DNA of 64,000 nucleotides, taken from Sipunculus nudus. Its lineage: Eukaryota > Annelida > Sipuncula > Golfingiida > Sipunculidae. Each line of letters opens with the position of its first letter. Positions within the stretch are counted from its first letter, which is position 1. This document shows positions 36,791 to 50,220 of this stretch, piece after piece. The notes below the pieces were generated by a model. That model was given only the letters and a program-made list of their open reading frames with translations, did not search any database and was not told the origin of the DNA. The DNA lies in assembly GCA_026874595.1 (NCBI GenBank), contig CM049308.1:26586367-26650366 (forward strand), given 5' to 3'. Made by a program: the position numbers and the translations under genes.

Positions 36791-36985
36791 GCGTGGGTTC
36801 GAATCCCATCCTCGTCGCCAATGTAATGTTTTTGCTCGGGTATAAAACTAAAGATGGCTCTTAACCATTCAACAGCATTTATTGTCCGTCTACTCTCCCG
36901 CTCTTGTGTGCACTTCCACAATGTGGCAACCCATACCACGTGTCTAAATCACGTGACCTAAAGTCATTCCGTGTATAACATTACA
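36791..36985 (-). mobile_element. LTR with adjacent long tRNA-Ser complementarity
   Basis: The segment 36822-36985 (164 bp) has LTR-like ends TGTAATGTT...AACATTACA (9-bp perfect inverted termini). One base away, 36791-36820 is identical over about 30 bases to the T-arm, acceptor and CCA of tRNA-Ser(GCU): GTGGGTTCGAATCCCA then CCTCGTCGCCA. On the minus strand this is an LTR followed by a primer binding site that starts TGGCGACGAGGATGGGAT and extends about 12 bases past the normal 18. No internal genes or second LTR were found to the left, so it is a truncated element, possibly another TRIM. Confidence 0.6.
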
Positions 36986-37459
36986 GGGCCTACTGGCACA
37001 AATGGTCCCCCGTCATGTGTTAGTGTAAGAAATCCCCTGTTAAATTCAAGATTCATGCATAATACTGGAGTCAAAAAGTGCATCATTTGCTTTTTAGATT
37101 TCTAGCTGACCTAATTTTACCTTGGATCAATGGAGATTTAAGTTGTAAACTACACAGATGTGAACCAGAGACCCCAGGCTCAGGCCTTTCATTGATTCAA
37201 ATATTGTGAGTGATAATAGGTTACAAAGATATCAAACAGTGAGACTGAAAATACTGTTTCAGCTGTTATCGACAATAGGTGGATGTTATTATTGTCTCCA
37301 AGAATATGAACGTATTATTTTATGCTAACAGCTCCTACCTATATCGAATCGCGGATAGTATAGATGTACAGAGGTGGTGCCACCTACAGGTTATAATCAC
37401 ATGTCAGTCATGTGATGAGTATGTCTGTAACATTTGGTGAAGAAAACAGCAGGGGTTTT

Positions 37460-37545
37460 GAGATATTATTAAAAAAGTCGAGCGGGACGGACGGACTGAC
37501 CATTTTAATAGTCCTCCCTCCCAGTCCTACGGCGGGGGACTATAA
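37460..37545 (+). mobile_element. Dispersed element end with terminal hairpin
   Basis: GTCGAGCGGGACGGACGGAC is followed by a hairpin (TAGTCCTCC at 37509 pairing with GGGGGACTA ending at 37542). It resembles the tail of a non-autonomous repeat; only this end was recognised. Confidence 0.35.
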
Positions 37546-38279
37546 TATTTTAAAATGTAATCAATGATTTTCACTCTTTGGGAAAAGTCTACATACAAAA
37601 AAATGACCCACATATTGATAAAGAAATAAAGTCATCAACCCCTATATAGCCCTCTCCTTCCTGGGGGGGGGGGTTAATTTAGTTAATTATATACAGAAAG
37701 AATATTAATATAATGATTAGATTCTCTTGTGGCACCTGCGCATGCCTTATAAGGTATAAGAGCGAGCTTGGACGATACGACATTATCCATATACCATGCC
37801 GGTCGCAATAACCCGTGCTGAGTCTCCCATTGTCAGGTTCTCATCGTGCAAAAATAATGACAATTGACATCCATCCTTGGGAGTGTTCTTATTATCTGTA
37901 TTTTTTGTTGAAACATATACCAGGGCTTTGTCACATAACCCCTTAAGGTAATTTCGTTGCGTGATAATTTTTTTTTCTCGGGCATATTATGGTAACAAGA
38001 CCACGCCATCTATCTTGTCTTGCATTAATTTAATTTATTGTTCTTTGAATGATTCTCGTTGCTGTCTCGATGAACATTAAACGTTGAAACCCCAGTTTGG
38101 GTGCATGGTCCGCTTAAGGTAAACTTATACACCTGTAAGGTATATTAAAGATAATATATATCTCAGGTATATGCATGCATGGTTAATTGTTGTCAGATCT
38201 AATAGAAATTTATCAACATATCACTCACAAGCAATATGGAAACATTAGAAGTTTCAGAACCAGACTAAAGCACCTGACT
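37546..38279. other. Noncoding DNA, no gene seen
   Basis: AT-rich unique sequence with one short G run near 37663. Confidence 0.5.
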
Positions 38280-39330
38280 TCAATCATATTAACCAACTGG
38301 TTTTCTGTGGGGTTCTGGCCAGAGAGTGAATAACATTTGCCCGGACATTGAATATGGTTCGCAGCCGGTCTCCCCCACATAAGATGAAACAGAGAAAGCA
38401 GTCACCGATCAAGTTTCTAATTAACGCTCGATCCCGACGGCTCAAAGACATTTTCATTTGCACTTTGATGAACCATGGTAATCGGAGAAACGATTGGCTA
38501 GCCGTCTCTTTTGTTTCAGAAACATGCAAAGACGGTTTGTATCACTCGTTCCGGTATAGCCCGTCGAACGTGCGGCGTGGCCGGGCATAACGGGTTTCAT
38601 ATTAATCCAGCAGGTAAAAGGTCGTTCGCGTCGCGCCGTCTTTATTCAACGAATTGAAACAGCGTTACGCCTGTCCCTTCATCAATATGCAAATTGGTCT
38701 CCCTGTGTCCAGTGGAGCGAAAAATGGACAAGCTGCGTGTGGGATAAGAGCCCACTTTTTCAGCTCATCGAGATACTCAACGGAACTTGAAGCGTTTCAG
38801 GTGCTAATTAAAGGAGCGGGAACAGAGCGAGTCAGACCGCAACGCACTCGCAGTAAATCGAGTTGATTTCATGCGATTATATGCAAATAAATTGGCTTTG
38901 CTCACCTCAGCGAAGTGAATATTTCTTTGTTTAAAGAGCGTCACTGGGGTTTATAACATTCTCAAATATGTAGATCTGCCCCCGGGGACCGTAGAAATCA
39001 GGCTTCTATCAATTATCAGCGGCCAACGCCCCCCGTCCCTGAGGCTATTTCTCCACACCTTTGATTAAACTTCTTTTGAGCTTTTCAAGACCCTGCCCGC
39101 TCGCTCCGTGCATACATATTGCATGAATTGTCTAACGGATTTCCGCCGTTAGCTAATGGACGTACTATGCATGAGCAACACGTTAGATTGTCGGGAGGGT
39201 TAAGGCAAACGACTGGAAAATTTAAGAAACTATTTCCGGCTGAGAAGAAATGTATTTATGAATATGAAACCTGAAATAACCTGACATTTAATCTGCGGCT
39301 TTCTGATGGTTTCGAACGATTTATGATCAA
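38280..39330. promoter_or_regulatory. GC-richer unique island with octamer motifs
   Basis: Repeat-poor, CpG-bearing sequence without recognisable coding potential. Two exact POU octamers ATGCAAAT occur (38687-38694 and 38881-38888). Candidate enhancer DNA by inference from composition and motifs. Confidence 0.35.
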
Positions 39331-41423
39331 AAAGGTTACATGTGATTAACTATAAAACCCAGAACTGTTAGTGAATGCTGTGTTTATTTAAACTTATTAA
39401 GACGAACGTTGTATACCCTTTTATGAACATTTTAATAGACGGGGTGTGTTGCACATTTATTAATGCGATATCCCAGGGGCGATTTGAGAATATACAATGT
39501 ACTCAATATCTGACAGATAATTTATGTTTCTTTTCTAAGTCAATTACAACTTTTTCCAAGCAGACGTTTATTCGTTATTTCGTTATAATAAATTCATCTG
39601 ATCACTTCGTTATTCGTTATAATAAATTTATCTGATCACACGCACATTCCCTCCAAGAATTACCTTTTCATTCAAGTTCTTACTTATATATTAATTAATT
39701 CAAATGATTCAAACTGTTATTATCTCTAAGCGACATTGTTCGGATGTTTTCGAAAAAACAATAAATCGAATCCGGAGAGTACAGATTCAGATACCTAGGA
39801 CGACCACTTGTATATACATATACTTTAAACATTGAAGTGTACTGAATACTGTGGTTGCCTTTTTGTTCGCGAGTGTTCCAAATTCGCGATTTACGCGAAA
39901 TGGAAATTATCGCAAAATAAACTCTTCGTGCATAAGACGTGTACATATTTTTTTATATTGTATTGAGTTTTATATAGATATACCTTATATACAAATGATT
40001 AATAAAATAACTTTGCAAGGCAAATATATATATATTGTATTCGGGGATTATAGAATATAATATAAGAAATCTCTCTCTCATCCGGAACTATACAAAAAGT
40101 GGGAATTAATATGTGGGCTGCTGATTATTTTTATTTTGCCATTGTTCACGCTTCAAAGAAAAGCGAGCATTTAAATATCTTTAATTCTTGAGATCTGCCG
40201 TTTATAGCAGCTGAACTGCTTTACATTCAGTGGGCGGCAACGCCAGGTGTTAAAGATAATAAGTTCTTCCGTTTTCTGGACCACTTGCTTATGCCGACTT
40301 CGGTACGCCGGGGGAAACACACGTCATAAGCGCAAATTCTATTGTCGCACATTAATCAATACGCGCTCGCGATGTGTGTATCTTCAGTCTATAGATTGTC
40401 TCATATGTAAGACAGTATATAGAATCGTACATTTAAACTTTAATCTGGAACTACATAAAACGTTTTGTAAATATTACATGTTTTCTATATTATAAAAAAG
40501 CCCCCCCCCCCCCCCCATCCCACACACATCATTTTTGAATCGTGTATATGTTAATCCAATTATGCATTCCCGTTGAGTAAAGAATTTCCTAACAGAGAGA
40601 TAATTTCCAGTGTAAAAATCTGTTAACTATATATGTGTGAGCGTGTGTGTGTGTGTGTGCATCATGAATGCATGTGCAATTTCGAAAGCACACATGCACA
40701 TTAATACATATATGTACATATATGAACTTTGAGGCAGATAAAACGGAAAATTAAACATGTATCAAAAAGGGATCAGATAATGGCCAGCATAATGCGCACG
40801 CGCACATAGCGTTGTGAATCACCCCTTCCTATACTACGACAGCAAATGTGCATCCTGTATATATGATAGTTTGCTCTACAGAATATAAAGTATCACTACA
40901 CAACATTCTGTTATATTTGATTGAATCATATAGTGGAAATTACTAAAAAAAGTATACCCTTTGACCTTTTATCTGACCTTCGAACTTTGATCTAAACTGA
41001 TACGTTACCCATCAGACCGACACGTATAAAGTGAATTTTGTCTCTCAAAGGCACGCACGCAGACATGCAATTCCCATGGGGAGTGTTAGAACTTTTCTTG
41101 TGGATTAACGAATGGCATTCGATAAGGTCAGCGGAAACATATATGCATAATCAAAACAAGATAAAACGTACAATAACCCCATTTATTATACAGACATTAA
41201 CGTATTGTTTATAGAGAAAGTGAAAATCACCAAAGAGTAAGAGTGCTGATATAGAAATGGAAAGAGATCAATGAAAAGCAGGATACAGTGTTTTTAAAGC
41301 TGTAACCCTTATACGAACGGAGATGCATCAATAGTGCATGCGTATCTCAGTGGTTTGTAGTAAATTATTTACACTCTGTGATGCGATTTTTAACTAGGAA
41401 AAAGAATCTACGTAACATATACT
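39331..41423. other. AT-rich noncoding DNA
   Basis: No gene seen. It contains a two-copy ~33-bp tandem duplication at 39575-39640 (TTCGTTATAATAAATTCATC repeated), a 16-base C run at 40501-40516 and a short (GT)n at about 40640-40658. Confidence 0.5.
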
Positions 41424-41730
41424 GCAGGGCCGTAGTCTGACCCAAAAGGCAGGGTGGGGCAGTAAGCGGATACGAGGGGGCAAAGCCCCCGAGGGAGGAG
41501 GGTGTGGGAGGTGGTGTCCCCCTCCCATGGTGTGAAAAAAAATTGAAAAACTGTATGTATACAACTGCATTCTGGTGCATTTTTGCTGTCTTTTATTGGT
41601 CAATGCTTACTAAGAACAAAAATACAAAAAGAATATCAACTTTTCAATATTTCTTTTAGCACTTCAAATCCCCCGGGTGGGGGGCAGATGCCCCCTGCCT
41701 CCCCCCCTCCCCCCGGAGGCTTCGGCCCTG
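41424..41730. mobile_element. Non-autonomous hAT-like element
   Basis: Termini GCAGGGCCG and CGGCCCTG are inverted, with G-rich/C-rich subterminal stretches (GGCAGGGTGGGGCAG and CCCCCTGCCTCCCCCC). It is flanked by CATATACT (41416-41423) and CATACACT (41731-41738), an 8-bp target duplication with one mismatch. The 307-bp body has no transposase. Confidence 0.6.
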
Positions 41731-41905
41731 CATACACTCACATGCATATATATATACATGTATATATATTTCAAATGCATCAAACTTTAATTCTTATACA
41801 AAATATTTCCAACCTTTATGCAATTGTTCATAAGTGAGTTTGTAATTATTGGTTTTAGAGTATCATGGGCACATTTTAAGAGTCATTTAGAGTTTATTTT
41901 AATTC

Positions 41906-41907
<2 letters not shown>

Positions 41908-41955
<48 letters not shown>

Positions 41956-42079
41956 TGAACTGTAGGTAATTCCTGGTATAGGAAAAAGTTCTTTTAACGC
42001 CTCTGTAACGCATGTATGAGCTCGTTTATCTAAAAACTGTTTGTAAACTAAGTAATGTTGACAAACGAAAAAACTGTTT

Positions 42080-42122
<43 letters not shown>
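41908..42122. repeat. Two (TA)n microsatellites
   Basis: Runs at about 41909-41952 and 42083-42122, separated by 130 bp of unique sequence. ORFs spanning them are artefacts. Confidence 0.9.
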
Positions 42123-42126
<4 letters not shown>

Positions 42127-43842
42127 AAGGTGATAAGTTGCATATGTGCATGCGGAAGTTGAAAGGTCACGTGTTTCAAAAACGTCATTTGCAAAACTCA
42201 GGTTTATCTGACATCCTGCAAGATATACTTCGTCTATTTTACCGGACCCCCCACATGTTGTATAAACACATGGATACAAATAAAAGGATTAGTGTTTTCT
42301 GGTCTATATGTTTTTAAAGGTTCAGAGATTATCTACAGGTTATAAACGTCAGATAATCGAATAGGACCCTTTAAGCCTTAAGGTTCTTTTAATTGAGAAA
42401 TGCATATAGAAGACATGCTCCCATGTAACGCCTCCCGCTGCATAAAGGTTCAGGATCCACCCCTGTGACACTGAAGCATCGATCCGATAGTATCAGAATT
42501 GAGAGTATATATGGTAAGATACTCTTATTAGCAGGTGGGTTTGTCATGTGCATGCAGGGAGCAATGTATATATATCCAGAACAGAGACTGGGCTCTGATG
42601 CAAAGTGTGACGTCACAGGCTAAATTAAGAAATGACTTAAATCTAGCAATAAATGTTTTGTTTTGTTTTCTTCCCTGAAAATTTAGGGCTGAGAGTTTTT
42701 GATGAGATCTAGAATGGTAATATATATGGTCACAGGGGTTTTTCCTGAGGCTGACGTCACAGCCGAGTTGACAGAGTCCATATACATGTGCCAATAGATG
42801 TTTACGATTCAACAACTTTTTGTATGAAAAATAAAAAGCAAAAATTTTTTTTCTTCTAGGAATTATGTTAAGTTTATGCAAAATATATATTAATATTTTT
42901 TATAGGCAAGTGTTTATCATTATAATATAAAGATGTTTCGAATACGTTTGCTTGACAATATACAGGGCAGCTTTCAGTTATAAGTTCAGGAGGTAGACAG
43001 GCAGAAGCATACACGTAAATGTATGTACTGAGCTATGAAGGCAGTAATATTAAACTTAGGGAGACAGATGCCATCGATCCAGTTTACGTGTACATCTATT
43101 ACACAGGTGGGGGCTTCTCATACAGACCCAGTACCTCAAGACACAAGCATGTCTGGCTCGGCTTGAACACATGCCTGTAGGCGCACCATCGGAAATCAAT
43201 GTTTCACACTTGTTGAACATTTATTAAAAAGAAAGAAATCTGGCAAGGAACAGCTGAGAGGCGTCCCATGGCCACGGTTTTGTTTGTTTAACTCCTTCTG
43301 TCAGCATCCATGCACAAGGAAATGTATAAGAAATCGATGGCGAACACTTGTTGGTCTACCTTTCTTGCGGACTTCTGGCCTCGGCTTAGATAGTACACTA
43401 ATGATTGTCACATTCAATGGACAAACTGTCCTCTTCTCACGTAATATCCAAGTCCGGCTTAATCGATTTTCTACTAACCTTCACTTGGGCTTACCAAGAA
43501 GATGTATTAGCCTATAGATGTAACAAAGTATTAATTAAGGGGGTCATTGAGTCATGCAGTCAGACTTAATCATCTTAAAGTATTAATACATAAAAAAGAT
43601 ATGCTGTCGAGTGTGTGTATATATATACACTTATATATTTGAATTTATGGGTAAAGATAAGGTGATATGCTTTTTAGATAGAATAACATATTTATTAAGT
43701 AGATGTACGTCCCAACTCTTCTTAAAATACATCGACAATATACACTAACACGCCTATACAATTAATAAAAATCAAGGGAGCTTTAAAGAATCATAATTAT
43801 TAACACCTTTCAATGGGTAATTTCAATATCAATATCCAACCA
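42123..43842. other. Noncoding DNA, no gene seen
   Basis: Unique AT-rich sequence. A hAT-like right end (reverse complement CAGGGGTGGATCC) finishes at 42475 without an identified left end. Confidence 0.45.
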
Positions 43843-43905
43843 GATTTCCGCAATCGTCGAGCGATCGCGGGAAGCCTCCCCTTTAGTCGCCTGCAACTAA
43901 GCGAT
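43843..43905. repeat. Dispersed ~60-bp repeat, copy 2
   Basis: Homologous to 36565-36625 in the same orientation, with AAGCCTCCCCT and GCAACTAAGCGATAAT. Nature unknown. Confidence 0.5.
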
Positions 43906-45090
43906 AATAGGCAAAGTAGTTAACGACACACTGCGCAGAATCGCACTCACTGAGAATGCAACTGTGCTGTTTGAGGATTCTGTGCAAAGAATATTTTGCT
44001 ATACAGTGGCGTAGGTATATGCATATATAGAGTAAGTATAGAGGTTTTTTATATGTTGTACAGTATTCTTTTCAAGGCAAATTACATGCAATTGTATGTG
44101 TTTGAAACATTGAATTAAAGCTATAAGTAACAGTATATAGGTATAAGTATGCGTATGTGCTTTATACACAAGAGGCTTTTTGTCTTTTATTGTGATAAAG
44201 TCTGATCCTGACGTTTGACAGTTGAGACGATAAATTAGCCAAGGTCATCCGTAACTAGAATAGTTTGTTTTGACTAGAAACGACCTCTGGTGGAAGGTTG
44301 GGTATCGACCTTAAAAATTAGGTCATGGTCGAAAAATATCAGTTGCAAGTCTGTAACCTGCGGCTTCATACTCTCACCCAAGGCCTTTCCCATCAAATCA
44401 GCCGTATAAAGGATATATATATAACAAAAACAGGGACAGAAAAAAATGGATCCGAAGATTCCTACAATAAGTTTGTTGATTAGGGCGCGTCTATCCCCGG
44501 AGTGTTCCTCCAGTTTTTATATGTAAGGTACGGGTTCCCACCTTCCGACAGTCCTCTGAGTACTTTCCTGTCGTATTTCCGTGCCTTTATCAAACCCTGA
44601 CCTCGCAAAATAACCGCTCATGGGGCTACCAGTTTGCATACAGACTAACAATCGGATGTCGCAGATCGGAATTAAAGGTATACCGCTAGTCATTATAAAA
44701 AACTTATTTTGGTGATCTAGATCACCTCCACAATTTAATAATTTGTTCCTTCGGTGTTATGCCATCCGACTATATACACTTTTATCAAAATCCGTTTATA
44801 TTTTTTAAAACAACATTGTCAACATAAATAATCAAATTGACAACCATTGAATCGGACAATAATGAATATACAAACTATGAAATAGGCAATCTGAAATTAT
44901 CAGCTAATAATATGAATAACAATAAACTTAGCGACACTGATAATAATAAACACTCCTTTCCAAGAAAGTCTGTAAATTATGAATATCTATTGTGTAACGG
45001 CATAATTTAAAACAAATAAAAATATAAACCACATGTGGGTATTATGAATATAGCATGAGAACCATTTCTCTTTAAGATACGAGAACAGCT
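43906..45090. other. AT-rich noncoding DNA
   Basis: No gene or element recognised. Confidence 0.5.
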
Positions 45091-45780
45091 TTTCGTTCAT
45101 CCACCCTTGCCTTATGCATATTCATAGGCCGCCGTTACTATTGTCATACATGCCCACAGGTGACTGATTGGAATTAAATGGCTGTCTGATTGTGTTGACC
45201 CGGAAGCGGAAACCGATCTGATGGACAAAGCTATAATTTTGTCCGAAGCGAGCGCCGTATGTCTCGGCGTCCGTATTGTAAATTTCTCAATATTTACCCA
45301 TAAGTCATGCTACATCGGCATTAGAATATCGCCCGGTTTTCTTCCGCTGTGGGCTAATGCAACATGAGTGAAAACTGAGAATTAACACTTAAGTTTATAG
45401 GCGTTGGACGTACAATAATGTCCATTACTCTGGTATCATCGGTTAATCCGATTATACTTTGTCAGATAACCAATAATTAACCCCGCATGCGTCTCAAGTG
45501 TCGCGCTGTCGGCGGTTGCGATGCGCCGTGCAGTAACTTTGTAGGAAATGGACAGCAAACATACAATTTCCTATCCTCCCAGCTGAGAGCTGGACAATAT
45601 TGCGACCTGGTTGTTTGATTTCTGTCCCCAGCGCTTCAAATAACACGGCGAGTGTCTTAGACTGCAATTAATTACATTTCTGGGCTAAACACAGCTGCGT
45701 AGTTAGTGATGAAATCGATCAAATGATGCACGTGATGCCCACAGGCTGCTGATTCAATCAACACAAAAATCAGCCACTCA
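45091..45780. promoter_or_regulatory. GC-richer unique island
   Basis: Repeat-poor CpG-bearing sequence without coding potential, for example around 45195-45290 and 45480-45560. Similar in character to the other islands; regulatory role inferred only. Confidence 0.3.
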
Positions 45781-45849
45781 TTCTGGACCAGTAGCTATAT
45801 TAATATCCATACGACCATAGAGGCGGACAGCAAGAGGGGTGCTCTGACA

Positions 45850-46014
45850 AACACACACACACACACACACAAACACAGAGGTTCCAACAAATGCGCCCAC
45901 ACACACAAACACGCGCGCGCGCCTTATTAGGCCTATGCACAGATAAACAATGGTAGACAGGTTAAGGAAAAGGACGGACAAACCATAACAGAATGATAAA
46001 ACATGGCAAAACGC

Positions 46015-46081
<67 letters not shown>
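45850..46081. repeat. (CA)n and (TA)n microsatellites
   Basis: (CA)n with interruptions at 45850-45925, including a (GC)n patch, and an uninterrupted (TA)n at about 46017-46081. Confidence 0.9.
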
Positions 46082-46084
<3 letters not shown>

Positions 46085-46557
46085 GAAAGCTGGATAAAAC
46101 TTAAACAGTTGGACATAACCATGACAGTTCAACATCTTTATCAAATACAACGGACATGTAATCAGCACAGGTTGCCAAAAAAACCTGGATTAATGACACA
46201 ATGACAAGTGTGTTCACTGACTCAGGACAAAAGGGTAATACGCAGCCACCTTGGTCTGATTTATGTGCTGTTTGACGCCTCCCGCATGGTGTACAAACAA
46301 GACCGTATATATATATCCAGTACGGAGTATATAGCGCGGCTACATAGATTTGTAACGTAACACGTGTTGCACAATGATTTATGAAGAAGTTCTCTCTCAT
46401 ATTACCCAATATTGTGATTTAAAAATCGATCTGTATAACATTATTCCCTGGAGTTCCATTGAAGAGTAAAAAGTCAAGAATATTTACAAAAGAAAACCAA
46501 AATTGATAATTTATGATACATTTGTCTTTACTTCAGCTTGGCATGCATGCATGATTT

Positions 46558-46558
<1 letters not shown>

Positions 46559-46644
<86 letters not shown>

Positions 46645-46674
46645 CATTATTATTATTATCATTATTATTATTAT
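46559..46674. repeat. Palindromic (AAT)n/(ATT)n microsatellite
   Basis: About 17 AAT triplets switch without a spacer into about 21 ATT triplets near 46610. The arms are perfect reverse complements for about 33 bp each side, until an ATC interruption near 46644. Confidence 0.95.
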
Positions 46675-47434
46675 GTATTATATATCAGAGTCATAGCGAC
46701 ATCGGCTCAGGTTCAAGGTATTTCTTTTGTATAACTACAAACGTACGATATTCGTAGAACCTTTATATACCTCACTTTATTGTTGATGCCGCTCTCTGAG
46801 CTGGTGAAGATTCGTGATTCAACTTGTGGGGTGACTTCGCCAAGTGACAAGCCCACGTGGTGAATATAAAACTAAAAAAGAAATTTAGACATTAAGCGTG
46901 TCACTCGTGAGTCACCTTTACTTTGCTTAAGGCGGCTTTCAATATGTACGTCATGCGTTTTGAGTTGTGCGTCATCCGTGAAGCGTGGTCCGTTATGGCT
47001 ATTTGATGACACCACATGCAGCGCGAGACTGAATGACTTTTTGCCAGACATTAATTATGAGGTCGTAAGCGTGTGCTGACGTATTCATCTGCGTTGAATA
47101 CGCGAAAGGTTACGAACAGAAACTATAACCAGGAGAAACAGACAGAAATATATATATGGAATGGCCATAAAACCATGCAAATGCATACATACCGGTATTA
47201 CTTTTTATATACACACGGACGAGAGGACACAGGCTGGACATATATACCTACGCAGTACAAGTTAGACACAAAGATACCCAGCCCCCCCCCCCCCAAATAA
47301 AAAATCTGAGATCGAGAATGGGTAAAGGGGTACAAGAAAGCTTAATCTCTTCTTTTTCAATAATGCATTTAATAGGTCCAGGGCCAGCCCGTCATATATA
47401 TATTGTATGGGAATGGAGATTAAACCATATGTAT

Positions 47435-47436
<2 letters not shown>
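46675..47436. other. Noncoding DNA, no gene seen
   Basis: Mixed-composition unique sequence with a CpG-bearing part at about 46890-47040 and a 13-base C run at 47282-47294. Confidence 0.45.
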
Positions 47437-47476
<40 letters not shown>

Positions 47477-47500
47477 ATAAAAATATATCTATATATTTAC

Positions 47501-47545
<45 letters not shown>
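47437..47545. repeat. (TA)n-rich microsatellite region
   Basis: TA runs interspersed with TATG, TAAA and TACA variants. Confidence 0.9.
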
Positions 47546-47546
<1 letters not shown>

Positions 47547-48607
47547 GATAAACTCAAGAATTGTATATATATGTTATCACTAAGGTCTTCTGCATGGATT
47601 TAAGGTTTCTTATGCAAGGGGTAATGAATAACTCAGCTTGAAGTTATGACCTCTAGTTAAGAAATTCGAGCCAATTTCTAAGGTCATATATTGAGATTTC
47701 ACAAAGCAATTTGACCTCCAGCCTCCAGATTCTGACAAGGTTCGAACTGGTGACCTTCTGTTCCAAAGTCCAGCACCTGATAACCTCAAGTCTGCGTCTT
47801 CAGTCCCACAATGGATTATAATTACATAATTATAGATAATGCTAGGGATATATGGAAATGCAGTTTTAAGTTGAAAACTGATATATTTTTAGACAATACG
47901 GGATTTGAGTTCCCCATATAAACAAAATATAGTAAGAACTTATGAGACCTCTATATGATGACATTAAATGAATAAAAAAGCCAAAAAAGACTGAAATGGT
48001 TCAAATTACGAATTTGACACGTGTGAGAGTGCATATTAACCAAAACTAGATATATATGGAAATAAAGACTTAAGGTTATAACTCCGTTACTGCAAACTCC
48101 GTTTTTTCCCTGTCCGAAGCCTAACAAAAGCATTGCATTGGCGTCTTAATAAAAAAAGGACCTGACAAAGACTTGACACATTAGAGGTATGCAAAAAGAT
48201 AGTATATATATAAAAAGTATGAAAATAAGAGTTCAATGGCCGAACCAAGATATATTGAAATGCAGTGTAAAGTTCACTTAAAGTATGACAGACAATACGG
48301 GACGGAGGATCCTTGACCGAAGCAGGGATCAATAGCGCCGATTCTTGAAGACCCGCATTTTCTCTCAAGCTGTTACGACCTCGCCTGCCAGACACCGGAT
48401 TTTGCTATACCAGTATATGTCAAGGTAGATATGCCCTCGCTAGCTATCGTCAAACCTTTGTTGTCTGTTTTAGCATTTTGACCGGGTAGACACTTGTCAC
48501 GCTTGTCAGATTTTGCGACAACACTGTCTGTATATCAGATGGTCAGCCTGTCATGACTGGTCTGGGTTAAGCGTTAAACCCCTATGATTAAATGTCATGC
48601 ATGCACT
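47546..48607. other. Noncoding DNA, no gene seen
   Basis: Unique sequence; short ORFs only. Confidence 0.5.
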
Positions 48608-48796
48608 CAGGTTCGGATTTGAAGGGAGCATGCAGGGGTGCTAAAATAGAAACATAAAGGCTTATACCGAGAATCAGAATACATGTATTTCGTCATGCTA
48701 GAGAGTTATGTATAATGTGTGCCAGTACCCCCGGCATACTGTGTCAGTGTTGACCACCCCCACCTCCCGTGTTCTTAGATATGGTGTCCGCCCCTG
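48608..48796. mobile_element. Possible short hAT-like element
   Basis: The left end CAGGTTCGGATTTGAAGGG and the right end (reverse complement CAGGGGCGGACACC) are weak inverted repeats of the hAT type with a C-rich inner right side. Flanking 8-mers do not form a clear duplication. Confidence 0.35.
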
Positions 48797-48871
48797 AATG
48801 TGACCAGACAGGTGAAATCCAAAGATATGCATTGTGTTTGTTGGAGTTAAGACTTTAGGAGGCACAAGCCC

Positions 48872-48875
<4 letters not shown>

Positions 48876-48961
<86 letters not shown>
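48876..48961. repeat. (TA)n microsatellite
   Basis: About 42 TA units with one ATTATA break. Confidence 0.95.
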
Positions 48962-49430
48962 CCTATTCATTTCAAATATCATATAATAGTTCCAGTTAAA
49001 AAATTGCGAATATACTTTATCGAAAAAAAAACAATTGTTTTTCATCTTAGCTTACCCGTATTCAACATGTTTGTTATTTATATTCTTATGCTATAAAAAC
49101 GTAGATATGTTCCAGAATCTGTTCGGTGCATTAATCACTGAACAATACGATAGATATACGGGGGCGTCATGGGAGCTACTGAAAGGTATAGACCAGAAGT
49201 TATATATGTTATTGTTGAAATATTCTGGTATGTTGTGGTATTTATTTCATATTACTTTCCACACTCGTGAAGTCGTGACAACCACAAAGCAAAAACTGCA
49301 AATAAGGGCTGCACTTTGGCTGGAGTTGGGCGCGTAGACCTATATTTGCTATTGTTGCGTCTTATTTCAGTGTTTTACTTTGTCCAGTTGGTCAGCTGTG
49401 TTTAAATACCACGCCTGCGTCAACTTAGGG
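48962..49430. other. Noncoding DNA, no gene seen
   Basis: A 100-codon plus-strand ORF (49035-49337) lacks domain features and is treated as chance. Confidence 0.4.
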
Positions 49431-50220
49431 GCTATGGGGATTTAATAATGACATGTTCGCTTGACCAGTGAGAAAGTTTGTGAATTGGTTACTTGAATAC
49501 GCGTCCCCGCTCTCGTGTCCACCTCTAAGACACGTGTCCCTTTCACCCCGTTATTGTTCCCTCGCGTGCCGGCCGTACTCCATAGTTGGTCACCTGTTGG
49601 ACAGTTCAACCCAGGCATGAACCTTACACAAAAGAGTCCCCGCTGGACATCTCTCCGTATTGACCCTAGTCCACGGCAGTTGGCTGCTAATAAAATCTTC
49701 AAACATTCACCTGGAGTGAATTTTCCGTTATAATCTATCTGTCACTTAATTGCCAGAAAAGTAATTATTTTTCTCAGGCCCCGCGAGAAGCGTATAGCGA
49801 CACAGCATCTGCCGTGGTTAAATTGCCCATTGAGCTCAGTGTCTTGTAATCTTGGGGCTTAAGTAATAGTAGGGGTGAATAGCTAGCCTCCTGTGCCCAT
49901 CTATTATATATACCGTGCTCAGTTTATCTCGCCCAAGTGCATGCTTCTTTCCAAAAGGCGGGCAGAGGCCGCGAGTCTTTCAATTACATGCAATTAATAA
50001 CCGAACCTGGAGGGCCCCGTGCTATTGTCACGCGTGAGGACTTGGTTCCCAAAGACTGAAATACACACGTCTGAAACCCATCTGTGGTTAAACCCCAGCT
50101 GGGCTTCAACTCAACTTGGTATTAATAAAGCCAATATTAGAAAAACTAGCACTTGTAGCCCGCGTCGCTCTTCACGCGGTCACGTGATCTCTAAGACGAG
50201 ACAAAACAAGACAGTCATTG
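49431..50220. promoter_or_regulatory. GC-richer unique island
   Basis: CpG-bearing, repeat-poor sequence with overlapping short ORFs on both strands, none recognisable. Candidate regulatory DNA by inference. Confidence 0.3.
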
